64,000 nt of DNA, taken from Gammaproteobacteria bacterium (lineage in GTDB: Bacteria > Pseudomonadota > Gammaproteobacteria > Enterobacterales > Alteromonadaceae). Positions within the stretch are counted from its first letter, which is position 1; each line of letters begins with the position of its first letter. Below, in pieces: positions 8,250 through 15,754 of the stretch. Where the stretch lies: NCBI GenBank assembly GCA_018826295.1, contig JAHJZX010000014.1, positions 46,138 to 110,137 on the forward strand, in the 5' to 3' direction. Position numbers and translations under genes: made by a program. The notes below the pieces were generated by a model. The model was not told where the DNA came from. It searched no databases and saw nothing but the letters and a program-made list of their open reading frames with translations.

Positions 8250-9131
8250 TTAGCCGGGCAGTTGGTAGTAGTCCATTATCAGCTGCCAGGCTTGTTCTGG
8301 TGTATCGGCGTACTGGATCAACTCCAGATCCGAGGCGCTGATCACCCCTTCCTCTACCAGCATGTCAAAGTTAATCAGTTTTTGCCAAAAAGCCTGGTCA
8401 TACAGGATAACCGGTACCCGCTCGGCTTTTTTGGTTTGAATAAGGGTGAGGGTTTCAAATAGCTCATCTAAGGTGCCAAAGCCACCGGGAAAGGCCAACA
8501 GGGCGCGGGCACGCTGCAAAAAGTGCATTTTACGGATAGCAAAATAGTGAAACTGAAAGCAAAACTGCGGCGTAATGTAGGGGTTTGGCTGTTGCTCTTT
8601 CGGCAGTACGATATTTAAGCCTATGCTCTCACCGCCGGCGTCCATCGCACCGCGATTGGCAGCTTCCATTACACCTGGCCCGCCGCCGCTGATAATGGTC
8701 ATAGCGTAGCTGGGGTTGCAGCAGCTGTAACGGGTAGCCAGCGCCGCAAACTGCTGTGAGGCGGTGTAGTATTTGCTGTTTGCTAATTGTTTGTTGGCGC
8801 GTTGCAGGGCTAGTTTATTTTCTGCGGTATCGGCGTTAGCCAGCTGATGTTCTGCCAGGGCTTGTGCGGTCTTTGCCTGCTCTGGCGATAAAAACCGCGC
8901 ACTGCCGAAAACCACTATGGTGGCATTAATGTTGTGCTGCTCCAGCACTAACTGTGGTTTTAAGTATTCTAACTGCAAGCGCACATGGCGCAGTTCGTCT
9001 TGCATTAAAAATTCATTGTCGGCAAATGCCAGCCGGTATGAGCTGTGGTGCTGTAATTTGGCTATCGCTTCAACAGACTGTTGTGCCGACGCCAGATGAC
9101 GTTGATGTAGCTGATGTGGATCCGTTGCCAT
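8250..9131 (-). CDS. LOG-family nucleotide-binding protein
   Basis: 293 residues. The Rossmann-type LOG core starts near residue 70 (IVVFGSARFLSPEQ), contains ISGGGPGVMEAANRGA and ends with the diagnostic FPGGFGTLDELFETLTLIQ. LOG-fold proteins of known function release adenine or other bases from nucleoside 5'-monophosphates (cytokinin-activating enzymes and PpnN). The Arg and Glu residues of the PGGxGTxxE site are all kept, so an active phosphoribohydrolase is plausible. The first 65 residues are a helical extension. Convergent with tyrA (17 bases apart). The true substrate is unknown. Confidence 0.82.
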   Translation of the reverse strand: MATDPHQLHQRHLASAQQSVEAIAKLQHHSSYRLAFADNEFLMQDELRHVRLQLEYLKPQLVLEQHNINATIVVFGSARFLSPEQAKTAQALAEHQLANADTAENKLALQRANKQLANSKYYTASQQFAALATRYSCCNPSYAMTIISGGGPGVMEAANRGAMDAGGESIGLNIVLPKEQQPNPYITPQFCFQFHYFAIRKMHFLQRARALLAFPGGFGTLDELFETLTLIQTKKAERVPVILYDQAFWQKLINFDMLVEEGVISASDLELIQYADTPEQAWQLIMDYYQLPG

Positions 9132-9280
9132 TATCTGTTCTCCCCAAACGTACTGTTACAGCTGTTGCAATAAGCTTAAAGCAAAAGTGTGAAAACTAAC
9201 ATCTTGTTTGATATAGGCTAATCTTTAACGTCACGCTATGCGGTATAACAACAGCTACGATACTGACAAGGATATTACTG

Positions 9281-10687
9281 ATGCCTCTTTCTGCTACGCT
9301 GGAATTTATCGGAGCCGCTCAGCAGGTTACCGGTTCCTGCTATCTTATCCGTCTGAATAATAAACAGATCCTGCTTGATTGTGGCATGGTGCAAGGTGCT
9401 GACCAGGTGCGCGAATGGCATAAGTTTCGCTTTGCCTTTAAACCAAAAGATATTGATCTGGTAATACTTTCACATGCGCATATCGATCATAGCGGCCTGT
9501 TGCCGCTTCTGGTGGCACGCGGTTTTGCCGGCAAGATTATCTGTACGCCGGGCACGGCAGAGTTGCTGCCGGTTCTGTTAAAAGACTCGGTGCATTTGTA
9601 TTTAAAGGATCTGGAGTGGCAAAACAAAAAAGCCGCCCGCGCCGGTAAAAAAATACAAGATCCGGTGTTATCGGTACATGATGCTGAGCGGGTGCTGCAA
9701 CTGTGCGAGACCCTCAGTTATAAAAAACGTATAACACCAGTGCCCGCTCTGGAACTGGAATTTGCCGATGCGGGCCACATTTTGGGCTCTGCTATCGTAC
9801 AGCTGTGGCTTAAAGGCAATAAAGCCATGCGCAAACTGGTATTTTCCGGTGATTTAGGTAACCCGGCTACCGTACTGATGCATGACCCAACCGACATTGG
9901 CCAGGCCGATATCGTGCTGATGGAAAGCACCTATGGCAATCGTAACCACCAAAATATCGATAATTCGCTGGACGAGATGGCTCAGGCTTTAGAGCAAGCC
10001 AATAAAGATGGTGGCAATGTGTTTATTCCGGCGTTCGCGCTCGGCCGCTCGCAGGAGATTTTATATTATCTGGCACTGCTGCAGCATCAGGGTAGGTTAA
10101 AGCAGCGGCTGGTGTTTCTCGACAGCCCAATGGCAATTAGCATTACCAATATTTACAACGAATATCTGCACTGCCTGGATCAAAAAGACTTAGCGGCTAT
10201 TGGTTATAAACCTGGTATGCAGTTGCAGGACTTATTGCCTATGTTGCGTTTAACCGAAAGCGTGGAAGAATCAATGGCGATAAACCGCGTCAGCGGCGGC
10301 GCTATCGTCATTGCCGGCAGTGGTATGTGTAATGGCGGGCGCATAGTACATCATTTGAAACACAATTTATGGAAAAGCTCTAACCACCTTATCTTTGTAG
10401 GTTTTCAGGCTTATGGCACCCTGGGTAGACGTTTGGTAGACGGCGAGCGGCGGGTAAAGCTGTTTGGCCAGGAAATAATGGTAAAAGCCAAACTGCATAC
10501 CATAGGTGGCTTTTCAGCCCATGCCGGCCAGCGTGAACTGCTGGACTGGGCACAAGCCATAGCCGGTAAACCAGAGCTATATCTGGTACACGGTGAACCT
10601 GAAGCACAAGCCGTGTTGCAGCAGGAGTTAGCGCAACTTGGCATCGCCGCGAAAATTCCGGCTAAAGGCGATGTTATTTCACTGTAA
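9281..10687 (+). CDS. Metallo-beta-lactamase/beta-CASP nuclease
   Basis: 468 residues. The metallo-beta-lactamase domain has the HxHxDH motif in LSHAHIDHSGLLP, a later ADAGHILGSA and FSGDLG (metal ligands). The beta-CASP insert is marked by MESTYGNR (motif A), FSAHAGQRELLDW (motif B) and LVHGEP (motif C). IAGSGMCNGGRIVHHLKHNL is typical of the bacterial CPSF-like group. These enzymes cut RNA, although the bacterial members of this exact subgroup are poorly studied. It stands alone, with the LOG gene transcribed away from it. Confidence 0.85.
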   Translation: MPLSATLEFIGAAQQVTGSCYLIRLNNKQILLDCGMVQGADQVREWHKFRFAFKPKDIDLVILSHAHIDHSGLLPLLVARGFAGKIICTPGTAELLPVLLKDSVHLYLKDLEWQNKKAARAGKKIQDPVLSVHDAERVLQLCETLSYKKRITPVPALELEFADAGHILGSAIVQLWLKGNKAMRKLVFSGDLGNPATVLMHDPTDIGQADIVLMESTYGNRNHQNIDNSLDEMAQALEQANKDGGNVFIPAFALGRSQEILYYLALLQHQGRLKQRLVFLDSPMAISITNIYNEYLHCLDQKDLAAIGYKPGMQLQDLLPMLRLTESVEESMAINRVSGGAIVIAGSGMCNGGRIVHHLKHNLWKSSNHLIFVGFQAYGTLGRRLVDGERRVKLFGQEIMVKAKLHTIGGFSAHAGQRELLDWAQAIAGKPELYLVHGEPEAQAVLQQELAQLGIAAKIPAKGDVISL

Positions 10688-10790
10688 TGGTAAAGATATA
10701 TTTTGTTACTTGTGGCCTATAGTCAGGCCGCCTGCTCTGTCTTATAGTGCAGCTCATGTCAATTACGGCACAGCGACACGGAGCAATACT

Positions 10791-11798
10791 ATGCGTTACA
10801 ACAGAAGGCTAATTGGCAACAGCATGCCTGCTACTTTTTTGTTCTCCGGCCTGTTACTGCTAAGTAGTGCAGTTCAGGCTAATACTTCAGATCTGGCCAG
10901 CCAGGTTGAAACCTTGTGGCAGGCTAACGATTTTGCCGCAGCAGAGGCGTTGTTGGCACCGTTAGTAACGAAGAAAACCAAAGATGCTCAGCTACTGGCT
11001 TTATTGGGACGCACCCAGGCTGGTTTACAGAACATGGAGCGTGCTGAAGAGTTGCTGGAAAAAGCCATTAAATATGATGCCAACAACGCCGATTACCAGC
11101 ACTGGTACGGGACGGCCAGTTGTAATCTGGCCAGCAATGCCAGTATGTTTAGCGCTTTGGGTTATGCCAAACGCTGCAAAAAAGCCTATGAAGCCGCTTT
11201 GCAGCTGGCCCCGGAAAACCCGCGTAGTTACATTGCCTTGGGCAGTTATTTAGCGCAAGCTCCTGGTATTGCCGGTGGTGATAAAGAGCAGGCTTTAGTA
11301 CTGGCGCAGCAGCTAAAGCAGCGTAATGAACTCCAAGGTTGGTTATTACAGCTAAAACTAACCGATATCGCAGATGATACTGCATTCAGCCAATTACTGG
11401 CTGAGGCTGCAGCGCTCAGAACCCGGCCTGAGCCCTATTTTAAGCGTGCCATGCAACTAGCCGGCAACGAAAACTACAGCTCAGCAGTAGCGCTATTGCA
11501 ACAGGCGATACAGCAAACCGCTGAAGATGATGATGCCAAAGCATCTATCAATGAAAGCCTGTACCAGCTGGCGCGCTGTGCAGTACTGGGGGAAACCGCT
11601 ATTGCAGAAGGTATAGCGGCCATGCAGCAGTATTTGCAGGACAATCCCGCCTCAGATAGATATGACTGGGCGCAGTTTCGCTTAGCCCAACTTTATCTGC
11701 TATCCGATCAGGCTGATAAAGCGGCTGCTATTACGCAACCGTTACTTGCCGCAACCGATGATGACAAACTAAAGGCTGAGCTGAAAAAGTTACTCTGA
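10791..11798 (+). CDS. Periplasmic TPR-repeat protein
   Basis: 335 residues from the ATG at 10791, chosen because it is followed by a plausible signal sequence (ATFLFSGLLLLSSAVQA, cut near residue 30); an open frame further upstream overlaps the nuclease gene. Repeats of the tetratricopeptide type run through the protein: QLLALLGRTQAGLQNMERAE, NADYQHWYGTAS..., PRSYIALGSYLAQ and FRLAQLYLLSDQADKAAAI. Such proteins are scaffolds for protein contacts. I cannot name its partner. An intrinsic terminator lies 8 bases after the stop. Confidence 0.78.
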   Translation: MRYNRRLIGNSMPATFLFSGLLLLSSAVQANTSDLASQVETLWQANDFAAAEALLAPLVTKKTKDAQLLALLGRTQAGLQNMERAEELLEKAIKYDANNADYQHWYGTASCNLASNASMFSALGYAKRCKKAYEAALQLAPENPRSYIALGSYLAQAPGIAGGDKEQALVLAQQLKQRNELQGWLLQLKLTDIADDTAFSQLLAEAAALRTRPEPYFKRAMQLAGNENYSSAVALLQQAIQQTAEDDDAKASINESLYQLARCAVLGETAIAEGIAAMQQYLQDNPASDRYDWAQFRLAQLYLLSDQADKAAAITQPLLAATDDDKLKAELKKLL

Positions 11799-11805
11799 TA
11801 CACTT

Positions 11806-11832
11806 AGGTCTGAATTAATTCAGGCCTTTTTT
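11806..11832 (+). terminator. Intrinsic terminator abutting the next start codon
   Basis: AGGTCTGAA (11806-11814) pairs with TTCAGGCCT (11819-11827) across TTAA, with one G-U pair, followed by a T run to 11832. The following gene's ATG begins at 11833, so that gene must be read from a transcript crossing this hairpin or from a start within it. Confidence 0.75.
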
Positions 11833-12228
11833 ATGCCCAAACCTATACTGAGTGCGATTCATCATGTGGCGATAATCTGCAGTGATTATCAGGCATCAAA
11901 GCGGTTTTACACTGAGCTGTTAGGGCTTGAGATCCTGGCGGAGAATTACCGCACTGCGCGCGATTCCTGGAAGCTGGATTTAGCGTTACCCAACGGTAAC
12001 CAAATTGAGCTGTTTAGCTTCCCCAATCCACCGCCAAGGCCAAGCAGGCCCGAAGCGCAAGGCCTGCGGCATCTGGCCTTTGTGGTAGACAACGTCGCCG
12101 ATTTTGCCGATTACTTAACGCAAAACGGCGTTGATGTAGAACCCATCCGCATCGACGAGTTCACCGGCAAGGCCTTTACCTTCTTTCAAGACCCCGATGG
12201 CCTGCCGCTTGAGCTATACCAGCGCTGA
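11833..12228 (+). CDS. VOC-family (glyoxalase-like) protein, YaeR type
   Basis: 131 residues, close in length and sequence to E. coli YaeR (GloA2). The N-terminus AIHHVAIICSDYQASKRFYT and the paired motifs ARDSWKLDLALPNGNQIELF, GLRHLAFVVDN and FFQDPDGLPLELYQ give the two beta-alpha-beta-beta-beta units of the vicinal oxygen chelate fold. His in the first strand and the Glu residues in QIELF and LPLELY are the likely metal ligands. The family includes glyoxalase I, but the YaeR substrate is not established. The ATG directly follows a terminator T run, so there is almost no room for a ribosome site beyond AGGCC. Confidence 0.85.
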   Translation: MPKPILSAIHHVAIICSDYQASKRFYTELLGLEILAENYRTARDSWKLDLALPNGNQIELFSFPNPPPRPSRPEAQGLRHLAFVVDNVADFADYLTQNGVDVEPIRIDEFTGKAFTFFQDPDGLPLELYQR

Positions 12229-12450
12229 GTGCTGAGGGATCTTAACTATGCGCGTTACTACTTATTTTGCCTTTACTTAACCGGGCTTAGCGTGATTGCT
12301 GTGTGGCAGCCTTGATTTAACCTGATACAGCAGCCTAGACTGGATAAAAGATTGGAACTTACTTCCTATGGTGCATGGCAAAGCTTTAACGCGCTGCTAG
12401 GTTATAACGCTTGATGACCAATGCAGGAAATCTGAAGTACGGGAGGATGG

Positions 12451-14316
12451 ATGATCCTAAGTAGTAAAAAGCGCGTGCTGGTAACCTGCCTGCTATCCAT
12501 TGCTTTGCCTGTGTCTGCAAGTTGTTTGGGCAGCGGCGATGCAGAAATTGAAGCCTTAGCTAAGGACATAGGCCGCCAACCGCATCAGGCCTTACAAGCC
12601 ATTGAACTGGCATTAACCCCTGAACGCAATTTAACGGTTGAGCGTCGAGCTTGGTTCGAGGTTGCCAGAGCTCAAGCCAAAAGGATGCTCGGCCTGGAAA
12701 AAGCTGAACTGCCGCAGGCTATTGAAGATGCTAAGGAACTGCCACAAGGGCACCCTGCATTGCTTAACTTGCAGATTGCAAATCTGTATGGTGCGGAGTT
12801 ATCAACGTCAACCTTTGCGCTGGTTGACTCTTTTAAGCTGCAGCTGGCGCAACTACCGTCTAACCAACCCACTACGTTATGTTCAAAGATCCGCCTGGCA
12901 TCTGTAATGGCTGACTATAACGCCCTGAACGGGGAAACATTTGAGTTGGCTTCTGATGTATACCATCACGCTAATACAGCTCAGTTAGCATGGATGCGTG
13001 CTGAGGCAGCGTCTGTTCTCGGGCAGGTGGCCCTCAGAGCCGATAATAACTATGGCCGCCAACTAAACGAAGAAGCTCTGTTGTACTTCGAATCTCAGGG
13101 AATGTACGATATGGTGGCCAATGAGTTGTTTATGAGCGGACTGTCATGGGCTGGGCAACGGGATAGAGATTCTCTGCAAAAGGCTGAACAACAATTCCTC
13201 CGCTCGGAAGCGGCAGCTGCTCTTGCGCTCAACCCTTTTGGAATTACATATGCCAAAGCTGGTTTGTGCAGAGTTCAGGTTGAGTTAGGGCGTATAGAGG
13301 AGGCACTGCATAGCTGTAGTACCAGCCTGCAGCAACTCAAAGGTATTGGCCACGTTACTGAATACAGCACGATTGTGAACTACGCCGCGGCCTTGCTGGC
13401 AGACGACAGTCCAGAGCAGGCCATGGATTTACTGGCACCGTTGACAAAAGAATGGCCCGGGTTTGATGTAAGTTATTATGGTTATCGTTTCTACGATACC
13501 AGAGGGCGAACACATGAAGCTCTGGGTAATGCTGATGCTGCGATTGCGGATTTGAAATTGGCACTTCGCGAACTGCAAGATTACGAGAGCAACTCTTGGG
13601 AGCGCAATAATCGCTTAATGCAGTCCCGTTTCCGAGTTGAAGAGCTATTAGGCAATCTGGAACGAAAAAAGCAGGAAGCTGAAGAAAGTGAAAAGCGTAA
13701 TAGTTTATTGATTGGTGTTGGGATAATCATAGTATCCCTGCTTCTGATCATTGTCCGGATCCTGGTACGACACAGACGCATATACCGTAGCATGGCGTTC
13801 ACCGATCCGCTGACGGGTTTAGCAAATCGACGCTATACCATGGTGCGGGCGCAGGAAGCATTTGAACATGCTAAAGCCAGGCAGCAGCAGCTATATATCG
13901 CTCTGATAGACCTTGACCGCTTTAAATCATGTAATGATCGCTACGGCCATGATGCCGGTGATGAAGCATTACAACAGTTTGCCCGGGTAGCTGAATCGGT
14001 ATTGCGTCCTGGCGATTTGATCGGGCGTTGGGGCGGAGAGGAGTTTTTGCTGGTGTTGCAGGGAATAGATAAAGATACTGCTGCTAAAGTGCTGGAGCGC
14101 CTGCGTGATGCTGCCGCAAAGGTTCGGTTGACACTCGCGCCTGAGTATCCGCTGCAGTTTAGTGCCGGAGTGGTTGAGCCCAGTAGTGAAAACACCAGCA
14201 TAGAAGAATTGGTCATGCTAGCTGACAAAGCTCTTTACCGAGCCAAGGAAGCCGGCCGCAACCGCAGCTGCTTTGCTGAGGTGCCTATGCAAAATGTACC
14301 TCAACCTTCAGCTTAA
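12451..14316 (+). CDS. Membrane-bound diguanylate cyclase with periplasmic helical-repeat domain
   Basis: 621 residues. An N-terminal signal segment (VLVTCLLSIALPVSASC) is followed by about 390 residues of TPR-like helical repeats. A membrane span (LLIGVGIIIVSLLLIIVRIL) lies at about 418-440 and a GGDEF domain at about 450-610. The active site is GGEEF near residue 528. An RPGD inhibitory I-site sits five residues before it, so product feedback by cyclic-di-GMP is likely. The substrate-binding LIDLDRFKSCNDRYGHDAGD is intact. The repeat domain probably senses a periplasmic signal or protein. Ribosome site GGGAGG precedes the ATG. It has no obvious operon partner. Confidence 0.88.
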   Translation: MILSSKKRVLVTCLLSIALPVSASCLGSGDAEIEALAKDIGRQPHQALQAIELALTPERNLTVERRAWFEVARAQAKRMLGLEKAELPQAIEDAKELPQGHPALLNLQIANLYGAELSTSTFALVDSFKLQLAQLPSNQPTTLCSKIRLASVMADYNALNGETFELASDVYHHANTAQLAWMRAEAASVLGQVALRADNNYGRQLNEEALLYFESQGMYDMVANELFMSGLSWAGQRDRDSLQKAEQQFLRSEAAAALALNPFGITYAKAGLCRVQVELGRIEEALHSCSTSLQQLKGIGHVTEYSTIVNYAAALLADDSPEQAMDLLAPLTKEWPGFDVSYYGYRFYDTRGRTHEALGNADAAIADLKLALRELQDYESNSWERNNRLMQSRFRVEELLGNLERKKQEAEESEKRNSLLIGVGIIIVSLLLIIVRILVRHRRIYRSMAFTDPLTGLANRRYTMVRAQEAFEHAKARQQQLYIALIDLDRFKSCNDRYGHDAGDEALQQFARVAESVLRPGDLIGRWGGEEFLLVLQGIDKDTAAKVLERLRDAAAKVRLTLAPEYPLQFSAGVVEPSSENTSIEELVMLADKALYRAKEAGRNRSCFAEVPMQNVPQPSA

Positions 14317-14345
14317 GTGGGGTAAAAGTCGCTGCCTGAGAAAAG

Positions 14346-14369
14346 CCGGGACGCTTTATCGCGCCCCGG
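14346..14369. terminator. Hairpin between convergent genes
   Basis: CCGGGACGC and GCGCCCCGG form a 9-position stem with one mismatch around TTTATC. There is no strong T run on either side, so it is only a possible terminator between the cyclase gene and pheA. Confidence 0.35.
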
Positions 14370-14421
14370 TGCAGTTATTCCATGCGATAGGGCATAACGA
14401 CGCGCCCTGATTTTGCCTGAT

Positions 14422-15576
14422 CTAACCAGACGTCACCTGGGTAGGCTCGATATCTTCACTGGGATAGCAACCTAACACCTTAATAAATTTGGTGATTTTA
14501 TTAAGCTCTTCCAGTGCGCGGGTCATGGCGTAGTCGTTCAGGTTGGCAAACACATCAACGTAAAACATCTCTTCCCACGGGTTGCCGTTAATTGGCCGGG
14601 ATTCCAGCTTGCCCATACTGATACCATGCTGCTTCAGCACTAACAAGGCATCTACCAGTGCGCCCGGTTGCTGGCCGGTGTACATAATAAAGGTAGTTTT
14701 TGCTGGTATGGCTTTGGCCACGGTTACCGGTTTACGTGCTACCACAATAAAGCGGCTGACGTTGTCTTTTTGGTTGGCTAAGTCGCGGGTTAGCACTTCA
14801 AGGCCGTATAGCTGGCCGCCTTCTTCGCCGCCGATGGCAACGACTGTCGGGTCTTGTTGCTGCTTAATGCGGTTAAAGGCATCTGATGAGCTGTCACAAT
14901 ATTCAATTTTAACCTGCGATAAACCTTGTAAAAACTGGCTGCACTGGGCGATGACCTGCGGATGCGCACACACCTGACGGATCTTCGTTAAATCGGTGCC
15001 TGGCAGGCCAAGCAGACAATGGGCGATTGGGTGGGTTAGCTCGCCTACAATAGACAGCCGTGTATGCTGCAGTATGTCATACACCTCATTGATGCTGCCG
15101 GACGACGTGTTTTCAATCGGCAGCAGGGCATAATCAGCATGGCCGGTTTCTACTGCCTGTACTATCTCGTTAAAACTGTCGCAGCCTTGCTCGATAATAC
15201 GCTCGGCGCGGCGGGTGAAGTATTTCTGTGTAGCCCAGTAACTGTAGGAGCCCTGGCCGCCAAGAAAGGCCACCCGCACTGCCGGGCTGTCGGTGCCGTT
15301 AAGCTGGCCCTGAATTTTAGCCTGTTGCTGTAATACCGAGTCTTCAATGATTACATGGTATAGCCGGGTAACATATTGGGCGTCGAGCCCCAGCGGTTTG
15401 CCCTGGCCGATGAGGGATACCAGCAGTTCCTGCTCGCGTTTTTGATCGCGGATTGGTTTGTTCTGTGCCAATTTAGCGTCGGCTACCGCCAGTGCCAGTT
15501 GCCGCCGTTTTGCCAACAGGGCCAGCAATTGTTGGTCGGTATCGCTTATTGCGTGGCGTATTTCATCCAGTTCCAT
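14422..15576 (-). CDS. pheA: P-protein: chorismate mutase / prephenate dehydratase
   Basis: 384 residues with three parts. The AroQ chorismate mutase covers about 1-90 (EIRHAISDTDQQLLALLAKR, KPIRDQKREQELL). Prephenate dehydratase covers about 103-285 (VAFLGGQGSYSYWA, DYALLPIENTSSGSINEVYD, and a TRDL-type stretch just before NVSRF). The C-terminal ACT domain has the phenylalanine-binding GALV and ESRP motifs, so feedback inhibition by phenylalanine is expected. It makes phenylpyruvate from chorismate. The gene is preceded by a Phe-rich leader peptide and an attenuator. Confidence 0.96.
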   Translation of the reverse strand: MELDEIRHAISDTDQQLLALLAKRRQLALAVADAKLAQNKPIRDQKREQELLVSLIGQGKPLGLDAQYVTRLYHVIIEDSVLQQQAKIQGQLNGTDSPAVRVAFLGGQGSYSYWATQKYFTRRAERIIEQGCDSFNEIVQAVETGHADYALLPIENTSSGSINEVYDILQHTRLSIVGELTHPIAHCLLGLPGTDLTKIRQVCAHPQVIAQCSQFLQGLSQVKIEYCDSSSDAFNRIKQQQDPTVVAIGGEEGGQLYGLEVLTRDLANQKDNVSRFIVVARKPVTVAKAIPAKTTFIMYTGQQPGALVDALLVLKQHGISMGKLESRPINGNPWEEMFYVDVFANLNDYAMTRALEELNKITKFIKVLGCYPSEDIEPTQVTSG

Positions 15577-15611
15577 GTAAGTTCTCTTTGTATTGGTAAA
15601 ATAAGCAAAAA

Positions 15612-15636
15612 AAAACCTCCCGGTGTGGGAGGTTTT
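15612..15636 (-). terminator. pheA attenuator (intrinsic terminator in the leader)
   Basis: On the minus strand AAAACCTCCC and GGGAGGTTTT form a 10-bp stem with a five-base loop, followed by a long T run (plus-strand A run 15607-15615). It lies between the Phe leader peptide and pheA. The CCTCCC arm can instead pair with a GGGAGG in the last codons of the leader (plus 15665-15670), giving the alternative antiterminator. Confidence 0.85.
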
Positions 15637-15658
15637 CTGGTTTTACTGCGCGCGCAGC

Positions 15659-15733
15659 TCACCGCCTCCCGTTGGGGGTGGTAAAGTTAAAAAAGCTGAG
15701 CGCGATAAATACGGTGTTCATGGCTGCTAACAT
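15659..15733 (-). CDS. pheL: pheA leader peptide (Phe-rich)
   Basis: A 24-codon frame, or 20 codons from the second ATG at 15721, encodes VFIALSFFNF followed by TTPNGRR and TGA. Four of ten residues in that core are Phe. The last codons (GGG AGG CGG) hold the sequence that can pair with the terminator arm. A ribosome that reaches the stop would hide it and allow termination; a ribosome stalled at the Phe codons would leave it free. This is classic transcription attenuation. A GGA-type ribosome site favours the first ATG, but the start is not settled. Confidence 0.75.
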   Translation of the reverse strand: MLAAMNTVFIALSFFNFTTPNGRR

Positions 15734-15754
15734 AATCCGTCCGGATGGCTAAAG

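Noticed and set aside
12240..12418. Possible 3' remnant of a gene before the diguanylate cyclase
   Set aside because: A short open stretch ending in a QSFNALLGYNA-like peptide looks protein-like, but it has no start codon and no family I recognise. Too short to call a pseudogene.
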